From positions 1 through 63,614 of the forward strand of contig NZ_BLJG01000001.1 in NCBI RefSeq assembly GCF_009932375.1: a DNA stretch of 63,614 bases, given 5' to 3'. Both the position numbers and the translations under genes were made by a program. The notes under the pieces were generated by a model. The model searched no databases and was not told the DNA's origin. It saw only the letters and a list, made by a program, of their open reading frames with translations. The stretch comes from Pseudomonas juntendi. GTDB taxonomy: Bacteria; Pseudomonadota; Gammaproteobacteria; Pseudomonadales; Pseudomonadaceae. Shown here one piece after another: positions 8,926 to 14,972 of the stretch; the stretch's first letter is position 1; every line of letters starts with the position of its first letter.

Positions 8926-9899
8926 ATCCGCCCTCCGATGTAGGCAGCTACCACATCGATCCGACCATGCCCCAGCTCATAGCCGATTTGTACCCGGGCC
9001 GCTCGATCAAGGCGCTGATTTAGCCTGTAGCATTCACCACCGTTTATAGGTGCTGGATGTTGGGTGATTTGCTTGTAGCGCTCACATGCATACGCCGCTC
9101 GTAGCTCATGTAAGCCTTTGAGATTATGTGCATGAATGGTGTAGCGTGCAGGACAGATGATCTCCTGAAGAATGCTCAAGTAGCTTTCGTTCGAAGCAAT
9201 GAGGGTTCGGCTATCAGCAGGCGACGCTTGCTTCGCAAACTCAAGCGCGCCACGGATATGGTCGTCCACCGTAATCCAGCGATGTGCCGAGGCGCCGGCG
9301 CGGCCGCCTTTAGTGCCATCTTGAATGTTAATCCTGCCTAGCTCGTTAGCTTCACGGTTTAGCCGTGGCAGGTCAGCCAAGATAGCCTCTCTCAACCGCA
9401 TTCCGGTCGCTCGCGCCAACAGGACGATCGCTGCGGACCGTCTCTGACCACGGTTGCAAAGTGCATTGACGATCTGCTTAACCTGTTTGCGGTCTTGGCC
9501 TTGCGGCACCGACTGTCGAACACCGGTGCGCTGGATGCCCAATGCCTTGCTCGGGCTGGGCAACTTCACGTACTGATCACCGCGAAGCGCTGCCATGGTC
9601 CTGTTAACGCTGGATAGCCGATTTTGTGCGGTGCTGACGGCCAGGTCACCGCGCCCAATCGCGTCGCGCAGATACGCCGCATAGTCGGCCAACACCTTTC
9701 GATCAATTTGGCGCGCATCATTGATACCGGCCCCCTGTTCGGAGCGGCACCACTTCACGAATGCCTGCCAGCGATCACTGTGCGCTTTGACCGTACCGTA
9801 GTGGCCACCGCCGAACATGTCCTTAAGCGCCTGCGGCCCTGTGTAGCTCAATTGCCTGCCATAACCGAAATTGCGACCATCGCGTCTACCCACCAATGC
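8922..9899 (-). CDS. Tyrosine recombinase (island integrase)
   Basis: Site-specific recombinase with a core-binding N-terminal half (TVKAHSDRWQAFVKWC, SAM-like) and a catalytic half. Catalytic landmarks are the box I arginine in ARATGMRLREAI, the box II H-x-x-R in LHELRAAYA and a C-terminal GH...Y in ELGHGRIDVVAAYIG. I place the start at ATG 9899 because a strong ribosome site (gaggtga) sits 5 nt before it; the frame is open to an ATG at 9947 with no such site. The length is then 325 aa. It lies ~2.5 kb from the tRNA-side end of the island, unlike most tRNA integrases, so it may belong to a second nested element. Confidence 0.8.
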   Translation of the reverse strand, partial: ALVGRRDGRNFGYGRQLSYTGPQALKDMFGGGHYGTVKAHSDRWQAFVKWCRSEQGAGINDARQIDRKVLADYAAYLRDAIGRGDLAVSTAQNRLSSVNRTMAALRGDQYVKLPSPSKALGIQRTGVRQSVPQGQDRKQVKQIVNALCNRGQRRSAAIVLLARATGMRLREAILADLPRLNREANELGRINIQDGTKGGRAGASAHRWITVDDHIRGALEFAKQASPADSRTLIASNESYLSILQEIICPARYTIHAHNLKGLHELRAAYACERYKQITQHPAPINGGECYRLNQRLDRAARVQIGYELGHGRIDVVAAYIGGRI

Positions 9900-10324
9900 C
9901 ATGTCGGTCACCTCATCTGCCGTTCTCCGATGCTCGCCCCACGTCATCCCGCCAAGAATGCTGAGTGTTATCAGGGATCAAGGCCTCTGCGACCTGTGGG
10001 GATGTCCTCTAACGCGGGACTGGCGGCTCCTTACGTCCGGGAGCGAGGGCATCTCATGATCTGGCCTCCTGAGCACCGTTACCGGTGGGCGGGTAGAGGC
10101 TGCATTGGCTGACGAGACCAGTGCCGCGAGATCCTGAGCCGGGAGAACGCAGCGGTGCGATGACCGGGGCATCCCTGACTGTCAGTCAGGTGCAGTCCAT
10201 TCCTTGGTCTGCGGCACCATCATCTACAGCGCTGTTGCTGGTGACATCGGCGTTTGTCACGCCGATTGTCACGAGGGGGAATGCCGCAAAGCCTTGTGCG
10301 ATCAGGGCTGCAGCAGTGGTAGAA

Positions 10325-10359
10325 GTGCCCGTCTCTTTCCAGAAGAAAGAGACGGGCAC
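10325..10359. repeat. Perfect 15-bp inverted repeat
   Basis: The arms gtgcccgtctctttc and gaaagagacgggcac are separated by 5 nt. No T-run follows on either strand, so an intrinsic terminator is not obvious; a protein-binding or extruded hairpin site is possible. Confidence 0.7.
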
Positions 10360-10593
10360 AGGTTGGCGCAATATTCGGCCAAACGGATAGGTTGCTGCAG
10401 GGCAGCGAGGTACGGTGTATCTGGCGCACGAGCGCTATGTGTGTAAGAGCATCCATCACATGAGTAGTGACCGGGCGAGCTGCCGGATGCGAATCGCCCT
10501 TGGGGAGAACCTCCGCCAGAGCGGCGTGACCTTTAAGGTTCGGGTCACCTGGGGTGCTGTCATCGACAGCGCTTGCAACTTCCGGTCTACGCC

Positions 10594-10798
10594 TGTGGAC
10601 AATGTTCGTCAAGCAAAGCGATTTCAGGGATTTAGCGCCTGTGGATAAAACTATCCCCCGGTGGACATCACTGGTTTTCCACAGACGTACGCTGTGCCAG
10701 CGGTTTTTTTCTTAGGTATGGTCCTTTCAAACGGGGCGGCTTTGCAGCCCCGTTTGAAAGGACCCGCGCGGAGGAGCTTCATGCGGTGCTGTGGGTAA
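10594..10798. other. Cluster of DnaA-box-like 9-mers
   Basis: One perfect DnaA box on the minus strand (tgtggataa, 10640-10648) is surrounded by three one-mismatch copies: tgtggacaa 10594-10602, ttttccaca 10675-10683 and tgtgggtaa 10790-10798. Four sites in ~200 bp beside an 18-bp perfect hairpin resemble a plasmid or ICE origin. Function is inferred only. Confidence 0.45.
10720..10764. repeat. Perfect 18-bp inverted repeat
   Basis: The arms ggtcctttcaaacggggc (10720-10737) and gccccgtttgaaaggacc (10747-10764) are exact complements around a 9-nt centre that can pair further. No T-run follows. The length and perfection suggest a selected structure such as a recombinase, relaxase or replication-initiator site. 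Confidence 0.75.
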
Positions 10799-10832
10799 CT
10801 TCACAGCGAGTTTGAGATGGTGGTGCGGCGGG

Positions 10833-11210
10833 CTACTCGGTCCTCTTGGCGCTGCGTAGGCGCGTGACGTTCTTGCCCGTTTGCTTAGCAAACTCATGCG
10901 GCGTCACATGGTCGTCGCGGTTCGCCTCCAGAAACCGGCTCCACCAGGTCATGATCATCCGGCGCTCTTCGAGGAACTCGGCCTTGTGGGTATAGGCGGC
11001 GCGCACGTTGTTGCGTTCCTTGTGGCTCATCTGCAGTTCGATAGCCGTCTCCGACCACAGCCCGGACTCGACCAGCGCACTGCACGCCATGGCTCGGAAC
11101 CCGTGGCCGCAGATATCCACTTAGGTGTCGTAGCCCATCGCCCCGTATGCCGCATTCACCCGGTTCGCGGAAATCGTTTTCACAGTTTGGCATCCTGTAC
11201 GAACGCCACA
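10833..11210 (-). pseudogene. Remnant of P4-type tyrosine integrase
   Basis: Only the C-terminal part of a P4-family integrase survives. In one frame I read TVKTISANRVNAAYGAMGYDT, then an in-frame TAA at 11121-11123, then VDICGHGFRAMACSALVESG ... IELQMSHKERNNVRAAYTH ... ERRMIMTWWSRFLE. The H-G-F-R box, the ELQMSH strand and the catalytic Tyr region are the family landmarks. Everything upstream (about 300 residues) is gone. The remnant lies ~1.2 kb from the tRNA-side repeat, the normal place for the integrase of a tRNA island, so it probably inserted the island and has since died. Confidence 0.8.
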
Positions 11211-11384
11211 TTCAGGTCACCTCAAGTTGCCGAGTTAGAGATCGAACTCGTTTCAGCAGGTAGGACGCAACACGATATTTCAAGCTTAAACCGCGCAACA
11301 TTTCTATTCCCACCAACTGCAAGCGACTGCGCTAAATTCCCCACCCTCTGGCAACGATGCCGCCCCCAAACGCACTATCTCGCC

Positions 11385-11747
11385 GTGGGTAGACCATTGA
11401 AAAAATTTGCCTTTGTAAGTGCAGCCGCGGAGCGTGAGTACAAAGAACTGCCCAAGGACGTTCAGGACGATTTCGGCAAGGACCTGCGGCGCATTCAGTA
11501 TGGCCAGGACCCTGTTCGGCCGTTCAAGTCATTGACGGAATCAGTAGGGGCGGGGGCGATCGAGCTCATCATAAACGGCAGCCCGGCATTCCGATGCGTG
11601 TATGTGGCCAAGTTCGCGGACATGGTCGTTGTGCTGCATTCGTTCGTAAAAACGACCAACAGGTCCGACCGGCACGCGATGCAGGTCGCCCAAGAGCGTA
11701 TGAAGGAGCTCAAGCACGAGTTGCGCAAGATGGGGTACAGGATTTAG
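11385..11747 (+). CDS. RelE/HigB-like toxin, phage Gp49 family
   Basis: A 120-aa protein of the Gp49-like branch of the RelE/HigB toxins, mRNA interferases that act at the ribosome in known members. Landmarks are GRPLKKFAFVS at the N-terminus, a PKDVQDDFGKDL helix, VGAGAIELII, FRCVYVAKFADMVVVLHSF and AMQVAQERMKEL. The start is GTG 11385 (giving MGRPLKKFAFV, which matches how the family begins); TTG 11397 is the alternative. Neither has a good ribosome site. The stop overlaps the convergent Xre gene by 4 bp. A convergent layout is unusual for a toxin-antitoxin pair. Confidence 0.75.
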   Translation: MGRPLKKFAFVSAAAEREYKELPKDVQDDFGKDLRRIQYGQDPVRPFKSLTESVGAGAIELIINGSPAFRCVYVAKFADMVVVLHSFVKTTNRSDRHAMQVAQERMKELKHELRKMGYRI

Positions 11748-12067
11748 CCGCCCGGCGCTTGAGTGATCACAATCTGGGGAGGTGAACTGCCATCGTCTGT
11801 GGGAAGGTTCAGGCTGGTGCGAAAGCCAAGCTTGTCCAGCATGTCCATCATGGCGTCCAAAGTGAATTTCTCGATTTTGCCATTAGCCAACTCGGATACC
11901 CGGGACTGGGTTACGTTCAGCCTGGCGGCCGCCTCGTGTTGTTTGAGGCCCATTTTTTTGATGCAGTCGGTAATGAAGATGGAAAGGTCCATTTTCAAGG
12001 CCATTTTGCTGGCCGTTTCTGCATCGTGGGTGGCGTGGAAGGGGCTTTCATGGAATTGAAGCGGCAT
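11744..12067 (-). CDS. Xre-family antitoxin-like regulator (HigA-like)
   Basis: A 107-aa protein with a helix-turn-helix at ~residues 35-75 (QHEAAARLNVTQSRVSELAN followed by the FTLDAMMDMLDKLGF helix), the HigA/'XRE family' antitoxin form. The start ATG 12067 has gagg 7 nt upstream. It is likely the partner of the convergent toxin gene and likely represses its own promoter, since a palindrome (12090-12113) lies just upstream. The C-terminal tail is Pro/Gly-rich and probably flexible. Confidence 0.8.
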   Translation of the reverse strand: MPLQFHESPFHATHDAETASKMALKMDLSIFITDCIKKMGLKQHEAAARLNVTQSRVSELANGKIEKFTLDAMMDMLDKLGFRTSLNLPTDDGSSPPQIVITQAPGG

Positions 12068-12089
12068 GGGCTTGCCTCAGCAGAAATAT

Positions 12090-12113
12090 CTAAAATTTAC
12101 GATAAAATCTTAG
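12090..12113. promoter_or_regulatory. Probable operator of the Xre gene
   Basis: The near-palindrome ctaaaattta...taaaatcttag sits 23 bp upstream of the minus-strand Xre start, overlapping where its promoter should be. It is AT-rich within GC-rich DNA. Autorepression by the antitoxin is inferred from position. Confidence 0.45.
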
Positions 12114-12348
12114 GTGGGCTCGATGGGCAAGTCAAAGCGTTTGTGTGTGGGGACTTTTCTTGATGGTCAGAGAATGCGCCATTTGAGATTGCTGGGGATG
12201 CTGCGCAGCCCATCGCAAGGCAAGGGTCCTGCATTGGTCCACGCGACGGAGCGGGTTCATCCGCGGAGGGGGCCTGCTGGCGAGATTTCCTGGGTATTCA
12301 ACGTTGCAGCCACCACCGCATTCGCGGCTGAAGCCGCTCCTACATCGA

Positions 12349-12448
12349 GCGAGTTGAGCGGGGCTCTGGGGCGTGGGCTGGAAACAAAAAAGGCCCACCT
12401 TTCGGTGAGCCTTTTGAGTACTGCGTATGGTGCCGGCACCAGGAATCG
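12349..12448. repeat. Right copy of the island-flanking repeat
   Basis: This is the better-preserved partner of 211-309. It includes the terminator at 12386-12415 and runs into the 46-bp att core. Confidence 0.75.
12386..12415 (-). terminator. Former tRNA-Thr terminator
   Basis: Arms at 12388-12399 and 12404-12415 with a 4-nt loop; read on the minus strand it ends in a T-run (the a-run at 12386-12391). It would have stopped the tRNA-Thr transcript before the prophage inserted. Confidence 0.75.
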
Positions 12449-12472
12449 AACCCGGGACCTACTGATTACAAG
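12427..12472. other. Prophage attL core (46 bp)
   Basis: This is identical to 48284-48329. It covers the 3' half of tRNA-Thr (T-arm, variable loop and part of the anticodon arm) and lacks the 5' half, so it is not a functional tRNA. Confidence 0.85.
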
Positions 12473-12570
12473 GCACCTGCACACAACAAGGAAATCAATG
12501 ACTTAGGAGACTTCCTTGTTACGCGCAGGCGCCTGGAACGCCAATGTTTTCAGGGGGATATGAGGGCTTG

Positions 12571-13746
12571 TTACGCGAGGGTGCGAGGTGGTTTTGGTGT
12601 ATCGGAAGGGTCTACAAGCGGCAGGCTGAGGTCGTAGATGTCGAGCATGGCTTCGTCGCGGTGGCCGCTGGCCTGCTGCTTCTCCGCCCGTGTGCCTGGG
12701 GTGTCGGTGATGCCCCGACGTTTAAGATCGTGCAGGCCATAGCGCTCCTCTTCAAGGAGCACACCCGCTTCAACTGCCTTCGTCATGAAGCGTTGCCAGG
12801 CGGTGTCCAGCCCCGACTTGCTCAGGGCCATGCCCTGGCTGCCGACGATCAGCGGCCGCCGCTCAGGACGCAGGGGAGTGGGGAACTTGCGAGCAGTCCA
12901 GATCTGCAACCGACAGGCCTTGGCCTCGTCCCACACAGCGCGCAGGCGTGGAGTCCAACGGACAATATTGTCCCGGCTGCCTTTCCGGCGGTTGGTCTGA
13001 ACCCCTTCCTCCAGCTCGTTCGCGTCGGTCAGGGTGACAACCTCAATGCCACGGAGCCGGCACAGGTAAGCCAGCTCCATCGCAATACTCAGGTATGCCG
13101 GGCAACTGCCTGGCTCATTGCGATGCAGTCGGCCGAGCGCCTTGGCCCGATCGATCATGTCTTCCATTACCGCCACGGACGGCAGGCGCCGCTGCTTACG
13201 TTCGGCTGGCGCCTCAACGCCTTGGGCGGGGTTGCTATCCACATAGCCCCGGTTCCGGCCCCATTGCAGGACGCGGCGCAGGTAGCGAAGCACATGAGCG
13301 GCTTTCGACGGGGTACCCTCGGCGGCGATCTTGTCTACCAGCCGTTGCACCAGGGCGGGGGAAAACCGGCGCACGGCTAGGTCGCCCAAAGGCTTGCCCA
13401 TCCTGGTGTCCTGGTTTACCAGGACATTGCGGCAATAGTCGTAGTCTTCCTTGGTGCGGGCCGAGAGTTCATCCTTGAACTTGGGGCTTTCGTGAAACTG
13501 CTGGCACAGGTAGCGCAGGGTTTCGCGATCGGTATTGCCGAACTCGTCCATGATGCGGTGCAGCTCGGCCAGGGTGGCGTCCGCCGGTGCCACGTTTCGC
13601 CGGCACTGTTTACCGTTTTCGTCACGGTGCGAGGTGTACCAGATCCCTGAGCCGCGTTGGTCAAAGTAAATAGCCGCGGGGAGCGCGGCTTGGTCGATGT
13701 GGCTTGGGATGTGCGGATTATGCTTCCGCTTGCGGGCCTTCTTCAT
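12571..13746 (-). CDS. int: Prophage tyrosine integrase
   Basis: A 391-aa phage integrase that should recombine attP with the tRNA-Thr 3' end. A SAM-like arm and core-binding domain spans residues ~75-185. Catalytic elements are the box I Arg in YLCRLRGIEVVTLT, Lys in NRRKGSRDN, box II H-x-x-K/R in LHDLKRRGI, and H...Y in ASGHRDEAMLDIYD. The gene begins at ATG 13746 and ends ~100 bp from attL, the normal place. It overlaps the small gene upstream by 4 bp. Confidence 0.92.
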   Translation of the reverse strand: MKKARKRKHNPHIPSHIDQAALPAAIYFDQRGSGIWYTSHRDENGKQCRRNVAPADATLAELHRIMDEFGNTDRETLRYLCQQFHESPKFKDELSARTKEDYDYCRNVLVNQDTRMGKPLGDLAVRRFSPALVQRLVDKIAAEGTPSKAAHVLRYLRRVLQWGRNRGYVDSNPAQGVEAPAERKQRRLPSVAVMEDMIDRAKALGRLHRNEPGSCPAYLSIAMELAYLCRLRGIEVVTLTDANELEEGVQTNRRKGSRDNIVRWTPRLRAVWDEAKACRLQIWTARKFPTPLRPERRPLIVGSQGMALSKSGLDTAWQRFMTKAVEAGVLLEEERYGLHDLKRRGITDTPGTRAEKQQASGHRDEAMLDIYDLSLPLVDPSDTPKPPRTLA

Positions 13747-13955
13747 AGGATGTCGGCGTCGTATCGCTCCGGGTGGCCAGGGCTTACGCCGCCGGCACGG
13801 TTGATAAGGTCAATGGTAGTCCAGGGCCCGGACTTGCCACGAAACATGCGTATACCCTGCTGGATCAAGGTTCGCTCAACGTCCGATCGGCGTTGGTAGC
13901 CAGTGATTCGCTGAAGATCCTCAAAGCTCAGAACGTCGCTGGTGGTGGTCCCCAT
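13743..13955 (-). CDS. DUF4224-like small protein beside integrase
   Basis: A 70-aa protein (start ATG 13955; an in-frame ATG at 13985 is possible) with LSFEDLQRITGYQRRSDVERTLIQQGIRMF, the form of DUF4224 proteins found next to phage integrases. These small winged-helix-like proteins are thought to act as excisionases or integrase helpers. It overlaps int by 4 bp, which supports joint expression. Confidence 0.75.
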   Translation of the reverse strand: MGTTTSDVLSFEDLQRITGYQRRSDVERTLIQQGIRMFRGKSGPWTTIDLINRAGGVSPGHPERYDADIL

Positions 13956-14115
13956 GCTGTGTCTCGCAGATGTGCCCGCCGGCATTGTGCTTGAGAGCCG
14001 GCGGGGTGGTTATTAGAAGTTGTGAGCAAATTTTCTAGGGCAGTTACGTCATGTGTTTGGCCGGCATTTGAAGGCGAGCCAAATGTAGTGGCGCCCTTTG
14101 GCGGTAACCTTGATC

Positions 14116-14598
14116 TTATCGGCCTGCCTGTTCCAGCTGATCAACCGGAGCTCTTCCAGGATGTGCAGAGGTGCGGGCCGGCTCAAATGCCAGAAGCAGC
14201 CCGGCCATGTAATCAATGGCTTGCATGGCGTTGTCGTCTTCCTCGCCGAACACCTCGCGGGCCATCGCTTCGGCGCGGGAAACAGCCGATTGCCAGTCTG
14301 CAGGTGGTTCCTCCGCAACAACGTCGGCGTCCCAGCCAGTGGCTCGGCGCCGGCGCATCAGATTGAGGGCATCGGTAGCGCCCTTCGCCAGCCCGTGATA
14401 TCTGCCGTCTGCCAGGTCATCTACGAATGCCTCCAGCGCATCCATGGCCGCAAGGCCATGGCCCATGCTCCAGGCTACAACCTCGCCGCCGTCCACTTCC
14501 GGTGGGACTGTCTTGCCAGAGGCGCCGCGGATTACCAGGGTGTCATAACGCATTGTGTTAGCCTTCGGCGTGCCGACTTCGGGGGTTTCTGCTTGCAT
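14116..14598 (-). CDS. Hypothetical phage protein, 160 aa
   Basis: The start ATG 14598 has a strong aaggag site; the frame is open further upstream but without a ribosome site. The product is acidic and mostly helical (MDALEAFVDDLADGRYHGLAKGATDALNLM; FGEEDDNAMQAIDYMAGLLL). The second half resembles the small early proteins of Pseudomonas phages that carry a DUF3077-like bundle, but I cannot assign a family. It lies in the early leftward operon with the replication genes. Confidence 0.7.
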   Translation of the reverse strand: MQAETPEVGTPKANTMRYDTLVIRGASGKTVPPEVDGGEVVAWSMGHGLAAMDALEAFVDDLADGRYHGLAKGATDALNLMRRRRATGWDADVVAEEPPADWQSAVSRAEAMAREVFGEEDDNAMQAIDYMAGLLLAFEPARTSAHPGRAPVDQLEQAGR

Positions 14599-14665
14599 GT
14601 TGTTTCTCCTTGGGTTTTGGCGGGTGCCGGGGAGCTGCAACTCCTTGGCACCACTTCTTTCGAAT

Positions 14666-14959
14666 TCAGTCACGACGGGCGAGGTGGACGACCAGGCCGT
14701 CGAACCTGTCGTCGTCTTCCCCACAGCTCTGCCAGGCCAGAACTTCAAGGATCTGCTCCCTGGTGCAGTCGTCGACCAGAATCTCCCGCTGCCCGGCGTG
14801 GAATCGCACTTCCAGGATCGAGAGCAAGCCGTCGCCGGCATAGGCACCTGCGTTGACGATGGAATGGTCCTTGCCGGCCTGGGCCAGACGATCCCGCTCT
14901 TGCTGCAGTTGGCTCTGCCCGCAGCCGCCAGCATTGCCCATCAAAACGTGAATCAGCAT
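14666..14959 (-). CDS. Hypothetical phage protein, 97 aa
   Basis: Start ATG 14959 behind an excellent aaggag site. The N-terminus MLIHVLMGNAGGCGQSQLQQ is followed by an acidic body (SILEVRFHAGQREILVDDCTREQILEVLAWQ). No family is recognised. It lies between the replication gene and the 160-aa protein in the early operon. Confidence 0.7.
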   Translation of the reverse strand: MLIHVLMGNAGGCGQSQLQQERDRLAQAGKDHSIVNAGAYAGDGLLSILEVRFHAGQREILVDDCTREQILEVLAWQSCGEDDDRFDGLVVHLARRD

Positions 14960-14972
14960 GGTGGCTCCTTGT

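Larger units (their letters stand above)
9948..10832. other. Gene-poor region with hairpins and DnaA-box-like sites
   Basis: The overlapping short frames here have no ribosome sites or recognisable domains. The stretch holds instead two perfect inverted repeats (10325-10359, 10720-10764) and a group of DnaA-box-like 9-mers (10594-10798). It may be a former replication or transfer origin of the island. Confidence 0.5.
211..12472. mobile_element. Genomic island next to tRNA-Thr
   Basis: The segment is bounded by a ~100-bp direct repeat (211-309 and 12349-12448). The right copy continues into 3' tRNA-Thr sequence up to 12472. Inside are a tyrosine recombinase, a broken P4-type integrase, an AT-rich defence-like operon and a toxin-antitoxin-like pair, which is typical island content. 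The left repeat keeps only about 20 bp of the tRNA end, with a missing base and substitutions, so the exact left boundary is inferred and the element is probably not excisable at that end. Confidence 0.65.

Noticed and set aside
9624..10112. Plus-strand frame of 162 codons
   Set aside because: Mostly antisense to the recombinase, no ribosome site, no motif.
10325..10359. Intrinsic terminator
   Set aside because: Perfect stem but no T-run on either strand.
12431..12475. A second tRNA-Thr gene
   Set aside because: Only the 3' half of the tRNA is present; the D-arm and 5' acceptor strand are missing. It is an att copy.
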